This document shows positions 12,468 to 27,120 of a stretch of 64,000 nt of DNA, one piece after another (positions within the stretch are counted from its first letter, which is position 1; each line of letters starts with the position of its first letter). Source of the stretch: Paramecium sonneborni (Eukaryota > Ciliophora > Oligohymenophorea > Peniculida > Parameciidae); assembly GCA_905182985.1 (NCBI GenBank), contig CAJJDN010000013.1, positions 421,441 through 485,440 on the forward strand, written 5' to 3'. The notes under the pieces are model-generated. The model saw only the letters and a program-made list of their open reading frames with translations, did not search any database and was not told the origin of the DNA. Position numbers and translations under genes: made by a program.

Positions 12468-12748
12468 AAAATATATTTTTTTTATAAAAATTATTAACAA
12501 TAGTTTTTTTTTATTTAAAAAAATTACATCTTTACCACATCATCTTTTTTATTTTTTAGAATAATTTTGAAGAATATTTTTATTAGAAATTTAACTTATT
12601 AAGTAATTTAAAAAATTTTTTTATCATTTGATTATTTTAGTATGTCATAAGATAAGAATAAACAAAATTTATGATTTGTTAAAATGTCGGAAAATTTTAT
12701 CTTAGATTTTATAAAATTGATTCAAAAAATTAATTCTTTAATAAATAT

Positions 12749-13141
12749 TCAACTAAGACATTCCATTTATTTAATTACTAAATAAAGCCATCCATCCTTT
12801 TCTGCATATTTTTGATATAAATCTTCTAGGCAGTTTGTGTTGTAAAAATTTAATAATAATTTATTTCTTCCGACAATAAAATAAAGTGACCCTTAATGGC
12901 CAACGAATTCTTAGTATTTTTATCTTAATTATTCCAGTAGCATTTCAACACTTAGTGTCTTATTGACAGCTATTTTTTAAAATTTTTATAATTTTTCAGG
13001 GTTTTTAGATTTTTCAAAAATATATTTTGGCATATTTTATTCAATTATTATAGGTAACAAATTTGGATTTTTTTGTTTTAATTTAAAAGATTCTAAGTAT
13101 CTTTATTCAAATGAATTTTGTTTAATATATTGGAATTCCAT
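12749..13141 (-). CDS. ATG8-family ubiquitin-like protein lacking the terminal glycine
   Basis: An intronless 130-aa frame from ATG at 13141 to TGA at 12749-12751. The whole ATG8 outline is visible: N-terminal SFEQRYLESFKLKQKNPN, the LPIIIEQ strand, a VNKTLSVEMLLEQLR strand and helix, LYFIVGRNKLL, and LYQKYAEKDGWLYL. ATG8 proteins are conjugated to phosphatidylethanolamine through a conserved C-terminal Gly on autophagosomes. Here the residue at that exact spacing after LY is Ser (codon AGT) and it is the last codon. An alternative 26-nt intron would replace the last six residues but gives no obvious Gly either. The protein may be a non-conjugating paralogue. It converges with eIF4E (281 nt apart). 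Confidence 0.8.
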
Positions 13142-13338
13142 TTTATTTTATGTAATTATACTAATTAAAATAATTGATATTTCAATAATTACTAAATATA
13201 ATTATAATAGAAAAATAATTTCAAATTTTACAGAATGTATTTTTATGGAATTAAAATATTATTTAAATAATGATAATGGCATAAAAAGTGTTTTTAGAAT
13301 AAAACTATAAAAACATATGCTAATAAGTGAATTATTAA

Positions 13339-16554
<3,216 letters not shown>

Positions 16555-16678
16555 AAGTTATTTAAATAATGTGACAAATCAAATTATTCTAATAAGATTA
16601 TTTATTATAACTTATAACAATGCTTAGATTATATTAATTTTTTTTACTAATATTTTATAAACCAATATTAAACATTAA

Positions 16679-17928
16679 ATGGTCTTTCTCAAACTCATAT
16701 TACACACAACCATTGCGATAATATTCATAAGTTGCCCAATATCAATTAGCTCTTATTATTTATATGATCATATACAAACTGACAAATCATAAGTAATATT
16801 TTGTATAACATATAGACAGTCTACGCATTAAAAATACCTTTGACTTATTTTATATTATATCATTTAGGAGTCATTTATATTTGGGTTATTTTAATTTGGC
16901 ATGCCTATTTAGGAACTGGAGATAATTTTAGAAACTTACTTATCAATATCTGGCAAAATCACTACAAAGTCTCTTATCCAATTGTATTGTTTAATGAGGT
17001 AGAATATTTTAAGTAATTCAACTAGATTTTTAGTTTTGTTATAGCTCTCTATGGGACTTTTGATACAAACCTATAAAAATATACAGCAACCCAGTTATTG
17101 TATTATGCATCTGCTTTTTTTGTATGCAATCATGTTTACTCATTTTATTCAAGAAACATTGTTCGAAGAAATGATGTAAATTAACTTCCACATTGTGACA
17201 AAAGATTATTTTAAACATACGAATACCTTTTTTATTTTTAAACATTGATCATTTTTGTTTGTAAATTATTGTGTTTTTTATTTTAGGCTTCTATTATTCT
17301 ATCAAATTTGATAATTTGCAAAAAGAAATTAAACCTTTTATAAAATTTCTTATCAACTAGTTAATGTTCCATGTCTTTGAGATTACAAAAATATATTTTG
17401 TCATAAATCTATTCGTTTTAATTTAATTCCTTTAAGTTATAATAGATGGTATCTAATTAGTTATTGACTATAATTAAATTTCTTATATAATTGCTGGTCT
17501 AACTATTGCAAGCATAATTATAGCATTTGTCTATAATTTACATATATTAGTAAATATATATATATTTCAAGGGTTAATATTATTTGTAACTAAGGAATTG
17601 TAGAGATGGGAGATTTTTTAATGATAACCCTTAAGTTTAAATCACTAATTTGAGAGAAGAAGATTTAGAAAAGTTAGAAATTAAATCCTTTAATTCCTAA
17701 TTAGAAGTGTAATAAAAAAGAAACTAAGCTGTAGATTTAGCTTAGTTAGAAGAATAAAATAATAATACTATATAATGCCCAATTTGTGGAGATGACTTTC
17801 AAAAACGATAGAAAATTATATTGTTAGAATGCTAACATATATTTCATTCAGACTGTCTAATAAAATGGCTCAAAATTAAAAATTCTTGTCCTTACTGTAG
17901 GAGATCAGCAGTAAATTGTTAATAATGA
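16679..17928 (+). CDS. Multi-pass membrane RING-H2 E3 ubiquitin ligase
   Basis: About 392 aa after removing introns of 23 nt (16793-16815), 26 nt and 22 nt; the length is then an exact multiple of three. Several hydrophobic helices follow an N-terminal signal-anchor-like start (MVFLKLILHTTIAIIF), with further segments such as FVIALYG and YIIAGLTIASIIIAFVY. The C-terminus is a RING-H2 finger: CPICGDDF, then CQHIFHSDCLIKWL, ending CPYCR, with the Cys/His order C-C-C-H-H-C-C-C. Such proteins ubiquitylate partners at the ER or endomembranes. It is divergent from the USP gene, an E3 next to a deubiquitinase, which may be chance. Confidence 0.85.
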
Positions 17929-18928
17929 TTTTATACATATTTTTAAATAAGTATTTTTGTCTCGTTATACACCTTTGATATTTTATATTATTTTAATAAA
18001 TATTTTATTATTTTTATAAACATCTCTCAAAAACGAATTAATAACTTTTTTTTTGAATGAATAAGTATTCAAAAAGACTTATAAATCTCAAAACATATTA
18101 GTTTATCAAACAATAATAAATATTATTTGGAAATAAAATATGAAAATTAAAACCTGAGAAAAAATATTGCTTTTAATTGTTAAGCAAAAAATAATAATCA
18201 AAAATTAAAAAAAGACTAAAGAGATATTATTTGATTGAAATTATATATATGAGATACATAATGAAAATTTTCAAATTGAATGAATTTATTTTTCTTGAAG
18301 AAAAAATATCTTTTAGAATTAAGATTAGCAGAAGGAAAAAAACTAAAATATTCATAATTCTAACAATTACACATAAAATTGTAACGCTAATTTATTATAT
18401 TTAACCAAATTTTTTGACAATACTTTTCATTATAGAATAAAAAGAAAATACTCCCTAATTCAAATTTATCTTTCCAAAAATAACTTGCCATAAAGAGTAT
18501 TTTAGACTTTAGCCTACATTTCTTGTAATATATTTATTCTTAAATATTATAGGTGAGATTTTTGCTATTCTAATACAATATTTTAAGAGAGAATACTTGG
18601 AATAGTAGTTTTTTTATTAAGCTAGAATATCTTAAAGTATTAATATATTTAAATATTTAATAGAAGAAAAATTGATATACAATATCAATTCTAAAATTTT
18701 GATGTTTGATTTTTTAGAATAAAGTTAAGAGTTTGTTAGAATGGATTTCATTAATTGTAAAAATTCTTTTTTCTTGTTTTTTGCAATTATTATAATTTAA
18801 TTAAAAAAGGAAGATATAAATATTATGTTAAATTATAAACTAAGAAAAAATTAAATAATATATGCCAAAAATAACAACGAAAAGGGATAAAAGTTTTAAC
18901 ATATATATTTTATCATATAAATTAATCA
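17929..18928. other. 1-kb AT-rich interval with one long open frame
   Basis: Between the RING gene stop and the stop of the convergent helix-turn-helix gene. On the plus strand a frame is open from ATG 18261 to TGA 19035-19037 (258 codons), overlapping the end of the minus-strand gene. Its product is dominated by I, K, N, F and L, has few G or W, and matches no family I know. I treat it as probably non-coding. Confidence 0.5.
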
Positions 18929-19552
18929 TCATTCTTGTTTAGGAATATGCTAAAATTATTAGTATTGCTCATTTAAGATTTTTACAAAATTCAGTAAGGT
19001 TTCATTTTACGAAGTCTGTGCTTCATCATCTAATTGAAGATTATATTCTCCAAAGTATTGAGCTAATTTAGAATAGTGAGCTTCTTCAAGGCTAAAAGTT
19101 CATATAATTCATGTATACTTAATCTTAGAACTTTGAAAATTGGTTTTTAGATCACTACACTCTGACTTGAGCTTAAGTTTTTCTATTTTTCCTGATTACT
19201 TGTGAACAACTATTATAAAGGTTTCAATCTCTTAAAATATTCTTTTGTCTCTTGTTCGTTTTTTACCTATTCTTCCTTCACTTTGGTACACTTAGACTAT
19301 GGCTTTCGCAGTTGAATATTTTATACCAAGGTTTTGAGCAATCTAAAAGATATAAATATGAATACTTATCTCAATGGCTATCCTTTATTGCAAGCTTAAT
19401 CTATAATTTATTATCTTATAGTCTCATCAACTTTCTGATAATGGGAAGGTCGATTACTTTTTCTGTCAAAAATCATATATAACCAATTACCTAAGTTTTT
19501 CAAAACTATTTTGAAATGGTAAGTTATTTTCACTCTCAATAAGATTATTCAT
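18929..19552 (-). CDS. Helix-turn-helix (homeodomain-like) DNA-binding protein
   Basis: About 181 aa with introns of 28, 23 and 27 nt; the spliced length is an exact multiple of three. Residues about 20-80 form a helix-turn-helix of the type seen in transposase-derived and homeodomain-like proteins: KVDETIRQQIIDQA, then QPLRQIAQNLGIKYSTAK, then a basic IGKKRTRDKR stretch. The C-terminal half is acidic and Q-rich. DNA binding is inferred. I see no catalytic DDE domain next to it, so if it came from a transposon it has been reduced to the binding part. It is divergent from SF-assemblin. The 537 nt between the two starts (19553-20089) contain nothing I can call. Confidence 0.65.
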
Positions 19553-20089
19553 TATTTGCGATATATTAATAAATATTATTATTTGCTCAACATTTAATAT
19601 TTGAGATAAGAAGGAATAAACAATCTTTAGTATCATTAAATTTAAGAAATTAAATAAAATTCTTTATGTTATAATTTAAAAAAATTTATAGTAATTATCA
19701 CTCTTGAATTTCCTTAACCTATTTAGATGGCTTATTGAGTAAAAAATGTAAGAATGTAAACATAATTTTTGTCCATTTATAATATATAATCGAAATATAT
19801 ATAATTTATTAAAAAATAAAAATACTAAGAATAAAAATATTTATTAATAGATTTAATGCCTTATTGAGGTTATATAAAAAATTTTATGACAAGTTTTAAA
19901 TAAAAATTCTATAGGATTTTCTTAAAAAGATTAGATGAAGTAAATCGAAATAAGTTTTGAACTTGATTTTTGAAATAAAGTATTAGTTAATTAAATATAA
20001 TGAATAATATCTTAGTTAAATTTTATATTATGTTTATTTCTGTATTAAGCTTTAAAAATAAATATACTTAAATAAATTTGTTAATAAAA

Positions 20090-20912
20090 ATGAATCCAAA
20101 TACACCTTTCAACGAAAGATTTGCTAAAATCTCTGAAAAGCTCAACTCAATCTAATTATAACATGATTCATCAAAAGCTCATAGAATAGACAATATTTGC
20201 GGAAGAATAACAGGTGTAGAGGAGAGAATGCAAGACACAATAACATCTTACAATAGAAAACTTGTATTAGATAGTATTATTATTATATAGCACTCACTGA
20301 AAGATGAAATAGTTCGTCTTTAAAAATAAATAGAAGAAGAAAACAATGCCTTTGAAACTTAATTTGAACAAAGAGTGAGAGAAATTGCTGCTTTTGAAAG
20401 TAGAATCACAACAAAACTCGAATAAGAAATAGCTTTAAGAAAGGATGGAAATCTAAAATTATAAGGATATCTAGATGAAAAAGTATAAAGAAATATATAA
20501 CAATAGGTTGTATATTTAAAGTCAGACATTTAAACTGAAGGGAAAATTAGATAAGAATAAATTGAAAATATCACAACATCTTTAGAAAATGATTTACCAA
20601 AGTTATATGACATGGTTAAAACTGAAGGACAGGATAGAGAAGATAGTGATAATGGTACTTTAAGAAGAGCAGGAGATGAAATTAAACGATTAAATGAAGG
20701 TTTAGGTAATTAGAAAAAATTAAGGTACTGATTAAATAAATTTATTCAGGGAGGAATCAGAAGCAGCAATCTTTGAAATGCTTAAAGATCTTGTTTCCAG
20801 AGTTAAGAGTGAAATTGAAGAAGAAAAAAAATTAAGAGAAGAATCTCAAGAATCTCTTTTGGGACTTTTAGAAGATGCTTGTAATAAAATTTATAGAGCA
20901 GCTAAAGATTGA
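20090..20912 (+). CDS. SF-assemblin / beta-giardin family striated-fibre protein
   Basis: 256 aa, introns of 27 and 25 nt. The product is almost entirely coiled coil, with a short non-helical head (NPNTPFNERFAKISEKL) and the SF-assemblin pattern RIDNICGRITGVEERMQDTI at its start, and ends LGLLEDACNKIYRAAKD. SF-assemblins build the striated fibres attached to basal bodies. Paramecium-type ciliates have many paralogues for the kinetodesmal fibres, which fits. The ATG was chosen because the head and rod match the family from that point. Confidence 0.85.
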
Positions 20913-21364
20913 ATATTTTGAGATATAAATATATACATAAACATATATATAAATATAACATTAATTTATATCTTAGCTAATTTTTAATTAATGTATTAAG
21001 AATTAACTCTTTTATAATTGAATCTTAAATTATTTGTTGAATTCTAGAACTAATATTATCATTGATATATAATATTAGACCTTAACTTAAATCTAGTTAT
21101 AATGAATTAAATAATTAATTTATTCAAGTTATTTAATGATATATTTTAGAAAAATAAATTTAATTATGAATACAGAATCTTGAAAAATAGATAATCTTAA
21201 TTATAATTTGAGTAAAAGTAAAGAAAATGAATAATAGATTCTGGTTGATTGAATTGAATTATTAAGATAAAATAAGTCAAGTATTATTAGAATAAAATGT
21301 TCATTTGAGTCATTTAATATATTTTTAAATATCCTTATATTTATTTTTTAAATTTTTTCTAAAA
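20913..21364. other. Intergenic, AT-rich
   Basis: 452 nt between SF-assemblin and eL13 on the same strand. It contains TA-rich runs and no frame with protein-like composition. It must hold the 3' end of one transcript and the promoter of eL13, but no motif is recognisable. Confidence 0.6.
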
Positions 21365-22047
21365 ATGAAGCATAATTAACAACTTCCAAATGCCCATTTA
21401 AGAAAACATTGGACAAGATTTGTTAAGACTTTTTACAATCAACCAGCAGCAAAGAGAAGAAGATAATAAAGAAGATAAGCAAATGCATTAAGTAATTAAG
21501 AATATGATAAATATTTAATAGGAGCTTCTCCAAGACCAGTTGAATTACTTAGACCAGTTGTAAGAGGATAAACAATAAAATATAATGGTGTATAGAAATT
21601 AGGAAGAGGATTCTCTTTGATTGAATTAAAAGAAGCAGGTCTTAATGCTTAATTTGCCAGAACAGTAGGAATTGCAGTTGATCATAGAAGAAGAAATAAT
21701 AGCTAAGAAGAATTGGCAGTTAATGTTAAAAGAATTAAGGCTTATTTGTCTAAATTAGTCTTATTCCCAAGAGTTGCTGGTAAACCAAAGAATGGAGTTG
21801 TTAAAGATTCAGCAAATGATGTTGTAGCATAACCAGTCACATAAAATACAAATCCAGAAGTAGATATTATATATTAACTTTTTAGGTTATCACATTCTAA
21901 AGAACTCCAAAGAGAGAGAAAGCTACTGTAATCTCAAAAGAATTAAGAGCTAAGAATGTGTACAGAAGATTAAGATAAGAATGGTACAATGCTAAATTTG
22001 TTGGAGTTAAGGAAAAGAGAAAGTAAGCCAAAGAAACCAAGAAATGA
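21365..22047 (+). CDS. RPL13: 60S ribosomal protein eL13
   Basis: 218 aa with one 26-nt intron. It matches eL13 throughout: MKHNQQLPNAHLRKHW at the N-terminus, FYNQPAAKRRR, SPRPVELLRPVVRGQT, KYNGVQKLGRGF, TVGIAVDHRRRN and a basic C-terminal end. Many of the glutamines in it are encoded by TAA or TAG, direct evidence for the reassigned code in a highly expressed gene. It is a structural protein of the large ribosomal subunit. The KIFBP gene copy begins 58 nt downstream. Confidence 0.95.
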
Positions 22048-22092
22048 GTAGAGATAATCAAAGTGTACATTTACAATAAAAATATTTAAAAT

Positions 22093-23286
22093 TATTCATT
22101 TATATATGCTATACCAATTTGAAAGTACTCTCTTTCAAGCAGAATTCTTAGAAAAGTTTCCAAGTATAGAAGAATAGCCTTTTTTTTATAAATATAGAGC
22201 AAGAACATTATTATAATAATTATTGTAAAAGACTTAAGACCCTTTATAATAAGCTATCATTCATTATTAATTAGGTGTCAATTATCTAGATTGTGAAGAA
22301 AATGGTGAATGTATTTTTTTAATTTCTAATCAATCTAGCTAGAAAGAATATGGCGAAATCATTATAATTATTTTCATAGATTGAAAACATTGAAAATTAC
22401 TTAACATATATTTAATCCATCTATAATCATTTAGGATTTTTAGCAGTTAATTTAGATGATAATGAAATTGGTTTAGCAATTTTAGCTAAAGCTGAACGAT
22501 TAGGTGAATATCTGATAACAAAAGGAGATTTTACAAAAAAAGCATTTAGGTTACAAGGAGGATTCGAGAAAGCACAGGAATTTTACACAATCACGTTATT
22601 TTACATTGCATAAGCATATACAAAACTTGGAATCAAAGACAAAGTATATTCTAAATATTGAATTCATTTAGGCTGCTTTTTATTGTGGTTAGACTATGTT
22701 AAGATAATTCAAATCTTAAACTTATGAATTAAGAGATTTTGTTATTAATTGCATATCCTTATCTGAGTATTATTCAAGCGTTATGAACTTTGCCTAGGCT
22801 TTTTATCTTCTTTTAGTAGGAGAGACAGTCATTCCAGAAGGAAAAAGAAAAAAATTGTATTTCATTTATTTATAATGTTAGACGTGCCACCTTACAAATG
22901 GCATAAGGGAAAGTTATTTCAGATATGATGTCATATTGTGTTGATTGTATCAAGAGTAATCAATAAAATGACCCTAGTCTTTCTAAATTATTTAATAAAT
23001 ATAGTATCACATTTGATGGTCTTAATGTGAAACAATTAGTATTTTATATTTTTAATATCCTTAGATCTTCTAACCTAGTAAAACATTTGATGAAATCAAA
23101 TCTTTATTTAGATAAGCAAATACTTTATATAAAAAAGCCATGTCTATTTTTGTTTTAGATGGATTTGTAACTGAACATATCCAAATGCTTAGTGAAATCT
23201 CAATAATGTATAAAGTTATTATGAGTCTTGAAACTGATCCGAATAATATCATTGCATTTTTAGAAAAACGATTAGATTTATTATTT
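22093..23286. repeat. Direct duplication B, copy 1 (contig-end overlap)
   Basis: 1194 nt repeated at 23288-24481 after a single N at 23287. Four substitutions lie in the first roughly 100 nt; I saw no other difference. Copy 1 ends at the N inside the KIFBP frame. Confidence 0.88.
22106..23286 (+). pseudogene. KIF-binding protein gene, 5' part duplicated and cut at the N
   Basis: Same exons and introns as 23301-24967 up to residue about 360, then ends at the contig boundary. Compared with copy 2 it differs by ACT/ACC, AGT/AGC, ATA/ATT (all silent) and TTT/CTT (Phe/Leu), all near the start. Most likely an assembly duplicate, not a second gene. Confidence 0.75.
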
Positions 23287-23287
23287 N

Positions 23288-24481
23288 TATTCATTTATAT
23301 ATGCTATACCAATTTGAAAGTACCCTCTTTCAAGCAGAATTCTTAGAAAAGTTTCCAAGCATTGAAGAATAGCCTTTTCTTTATAAATATAGAGCAAGAA
23401 CATTATTATAATAATTATTGTAAAAGACTTAAGACCCTTTATAATAAGCTATCATTCATTATTAATTAGGTGTCAATTATCTAGATTGTGAAGAAAATGG
23501 TGAATGTATTTTTTTAATTTCTAATCAATCTAGCTAGAAAGAATATGGCGAAATCATTATAATTATTTTCATAGATTGAAAACATTGAAAATTACTTAAC
23601 ATATATTTAATCCATCTATAATCATTTAGGATTTTTAGCAGTTAATTTAGATGATAATGAAATTGGTTTAGCAATTTTAGCTAAAGCTGAACGATTAGGT
23701 GAATATCTGATAACAAAAGGAGATTTTACAAAAAAAGCATTTAGGTTACAAGGAGGATTCGAGAAAGCACAGGAATTTTACACAATCACGTTATTTTACA
23801 TTGCATAAGCATATACAAAACTTGGAATCAAAGACAAAGTATATTCTAAATATTGAATTCATTTAGGCTGCTTTTTATTGTGGTTAGACTATGTTAAGAT
23901 AATTCAAATCTTAAACTTATGAATTAAGAGATTTTGTTATTAATTGCATATCCTTATCTGAGTATTATTCAAGCGTTATGAACTTTGCCTAGGCTTTTTA
24001 TCTTCTTTTAGTAGGAGAGACAGTCATTCCAGAAGGAAAAAGAAAAAAATTGTATTTCATTTATTTATAATGTTAGACGTGCCACCTTACAAATGGCATA
24101 AGGGAAAGTTATTTCAGATATGATGTCATATTGTGTTGATTGTATCAAGAGTAATCAATAAAATGACCCTAGTCTTTCTAAATTATTTAATAAATATAGT
24201 ATCACATTTGATGGTCTTAATGTGAAACAATTAGTATTTTATATTTTTAATATCCTTAGATCTTCTAACCTAGTAAAACATTTGATGAAATCAAATCTTT
24301 ATTTAGATAAGCAAATACTTTATATAAAAAAGCCATGTCTATTTTTGTTTTAGATGGATTTGTAACTGAACATATCCAAATGCTTAGTGAAATCTCAATA
24401 ATGTATAAAGTTATTATGAGTCTTGAAACTGATCCGAATAATATCATTGCATTTTTAGAAAAACGATTAGATTTATTATTT
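23288..24481. repeat. Direct duplication B, copy 2
   Basis: Second copy of 22093-23286, continuous with the 3' part of the KIFBP gene. After collapse the distance from eL13 to KIFBP is 58 nt. Confidence 0.88.
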
Positions 24482-24967
24482 CCTGTTTTTAATACTATTA
24501 ATCCAAAAGCTTATTAAAATACTTTTGAAAAATTATTAGTTGAAATTGCAGAAATTAATAATGAATTGTATGAATTCATAATTAAATTTAATGAAATCGA
24601 TGATTTCTCTGGAGGCAAAAGTAAAAAATTGACTGAAAAAATGAACAAAGCTTGTCTTAATACTATCTAATATTATGAAAAAATAGTCGAATAATTAAAA
24701 TAACTTGAGGAAAAATAGAGAGACTCAGCTTATTATTCATCAATAACTACAGCTTATTTTAATATTGCCAAAGCCTAATCTAAATACTTCTCTAAAGATA
24801 AGAAAATTAAGGTTACATATCTAGTTAATTCGTTAAATTAGTACAAATAGTTGGTTTAATTTATTAATCAATAAAATCAACAAAATGAATTTTAAGCTGT
24901 TCTCTAGATGTGCAAAGAAATGATATCAATTTTACCATCTAAAATTGATAAAATTAATTACATGTGA
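23301..24967 (+). CDS. KIF-binding protein (KBP/KIFBP) homologue
   Basis: 519 aa with introns of 28, 28, 25 and 26 nt; exact multiple of three after splicing. It is all-helical with TPR-like arrays. The KBP signature region is clear: GGFEKAQEFYTITLFYIAQ, then AYTKLGIKDKAAFYC, RDFVINCISLSEYY and NFAQAFYLL, followed by helices ending at Met before TGA. KIFBP binds kinesin motor domains and blocks microtubule attachment in animals. A role in cilia or intracellular transport is inferred here. The ATG was chosen as the first Met of the conserved frame and is the same in both copies. Confidence 0.8.
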
Positions 24968-25231
24968 GTAAATGTTAATTTTAAGTTAATTTATTTATAT
25001 ATAAATATTTTAATAATTTATTCTCCTCTAGATTTAAGATGACTCAAATAAATTATTTCTAAAAAATTTATTTAATCACGCTTAAATTTAATATTTATCC
25101 TATTATATCTTCCTAATTCTTAGTAAATAAGTTAGTTATTTCTTTTTGATCATAAAAAATTCGTATCATGCATTTATAAATATTTATTTTATACTTTTTA
25201 TATAAAGTCATTTAACTCAAGAATGTACTTA

Positions 25232-26539
25232 TCACATGTAGTTTTTTGTTTCTCTTGGTTTTAGTTTAGAGTTATGTTTTGGTATAAGATCTATCAATTA
25301 TTTGCTTTTAAGAACCGAACATATTTATTTTTTTGATTTCGATTCAACTCTAACTTTATTGAGTTCCAATAAATTTTATTTATAATTTTCAATTAGTTTA
25401 GCAAAAACTATGGATGAATCTAAATAATTTTATTTTTAATGTAAACTTGTATTTTGAGAATGTCCTTTAAATTAAGCAGATTAAACAACAGAATTCTTAA
25501 ATAATAATTCACTTAAATTACATTTTATGACATGCTTCTCTATTTGTTATATATCTATGGCATTTTAGTTAAATTATTAATATTCTTGTAAGGACTGATG
25601 GGAGTGTTTTATTTGATAGATTTGTTGGATCGTTAAGTAGGTTTGATAGGAGAAGAATGATTGGATAGTTATTAGGTGGTTAATTAAGTTAGTTTAATTT
25701 ATGATAATTTTTTTTAAATTATTTAATTATAACTATCTAGATCAATATCTAAAGACCAATTTAATGATTATTAAATATGTTCGTTTTATGAAATTAATTG
25801 CTTATAAATTCTATCCATATTTTATTATCTACTTTAAAAATAAAGAATTTATTCTTCTTAAATTCTAGGTTGATATATATTAAAAATTACTTGTTAGCTG
25901 TTTCAATGATTTCATATTATTTTGGAAAAATTTTTGTATAGAAGTAGTTCAAATTTTGATTATTTTTGATATTATTTGACCACTCATTTTGGATATGTTT
26001 TTTATTTGTAACTTCCATAGAATAAAATTGATTTTGGATTTCTTGTTCTTGACGATTACTATCCTGACTGTGCAACTTAAAATTGATAGAGTATTACTCT
26101 TTTGATTTAAGCATCTTGTTGTCTATTTAAGATTAATTCAATTTAAAGTCGACATTCTTAATAGACAACAGAAATTAATGAATTCATAAGTAAAGTTTTA
26201 GTATCTAGCTTTTAAGTTTAAAAATTGTAAATAGAAAATAGAAACTTAGAATTTTTTGATCTTATGATTTATCTTTTGATTAACATTAGCTAATAGGATT
26301 CCAAAATTCTTGCAAGGAAACGATGAATTAATCTATTTGTTTTGATTATAATATAGTAGATACTTTAATTCTGATTCATTGATTGTTTAGTGATCAATAA
26401 ATTGATTTAATAAGGAATTTTCTTGAATGGCTAAATGATGATACATCTCATCAAGTTCTTTAGTAGTCTTTTGAGATAGTAAGGAGAGAGAACTGAATTG
26501 TTTGTATAGAGAGTCAATAGTATTCTGAGTTAATTCCAT
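25232..26539 (-). CDS. Coiled-coil protein of unknown function
   Basis: 400 aa after removing introns of 31, 22, 26 and 26 nt, a self-consistent model ending at TGA 25232-25234. The N-terminus (MELTQNTIDSLYKQFSSLS) and centre (VVYQECRLQIELILNRQQD) are amphipathic helices. A Pro/Ser/Asn-rich disordered stretch (NHSSPIKPTQRSNKS) follows, then another helix (FAKLIENYKQNLLELNKVR). No family recognised; a structural or centrosomal role is possible but unproven. It lies 43 nt downstream of TAF9 on the same strand and 264 nt from KIFBP, tail to tail. Confidence 0.65.
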
Positions 26540-26582
26540 TAAAGTGAATTTTAATATTAATTACAGATGATTATAATATAGA

Positions 26583-27107
26583 TCATTGATCATAATCCAT
26601 TTCAATATTTATCTTTTTTCTACCAGGTTTAGGTGCTTATTGTTATTATTGCTATTATTTATTGGAATTCTTTTCAATTTCCATTTATTATTAAACTAGA
26701 GGTATTTAATCAGGTTGAGTTTTAACAATAACTTAAAAATTAGGTCTTAATAGTTTATGAGTTTCTCCTGCAGGTAATCTAGCTCCATAATTAGTTTAAT
26801 CTTTAGATTAATCATTCAATTATTGATTATTCTTTTCTAATGCAAATAAAATAAGATCATTTGTATTGATCGTTGGATTTTATTGATATTCATAAGCTAT
26901 TCTAACATAAGTCTATCAATTAATAAACTTTATATCTTCTGTAATAATATTTTATCGCTTTTGCATTTCAGCTAAATTTGATGCTCCATCTAAAATTTTT
27001 ACCATTAGCTACTTAGCATATTCATTAGGTGGATGAACAATATTCTCTTCATAAATGCAACCATGATATTCTAATAGTTATTTAATTAATTCTGCTGTTG
27101 TAGTCAT
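26583..27107 (-). CDS. TAF9-like TFIID/SAGA subunit (histone fold)
   Basis: 165 aa with one 27-nt intron that removes an in-frame TGA. The N-terminal 70 residues form a TAF9 histone fold: TTTAELIKQLLEYHG, EYAKQLMVKILDGASN, AEMQKRQNIITEDIK. Downstream comes the TAF9 hallmark NYGARLPAGETHKLLRPNF and a Q-rich tail ending in a basic KPGRKK stretch. TAF9 pairs with TAF6 in TFIID and SAGA for RNA polymerase II initiation. The start is fixed by the fold beginning right after Met. Its start codon is only 13 nt from that of the divergent kinase gene. Confidence 0.82.
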
Positions 27108-27120
27108 TAATTAATTAAAA
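27108..27120. promoter_or_regulatory. 13-nt divergent spacer between TAF9 and kinase start codons
   Basis: The two ATGs face away from each other across 13 nt of T and A only. Promoter elements and 5' leaders must lie in or overlap the opposite coding regions, or leaders must be almost absent. Confidence 0.6.

Noticed and set aside
12749..13141. ATG12 rather than ATG8
   Set aside because: The N-terminal helical segment and the LPIIIEQ strand fit ATG8, and ATG12 normally ends in Trp-Gly, also absent here.
19252..19482. Plus-strand 76-codon frame
   Set aside because: Antisense shadow of the helix-turn-helix gene, whose spliced model is better supported.
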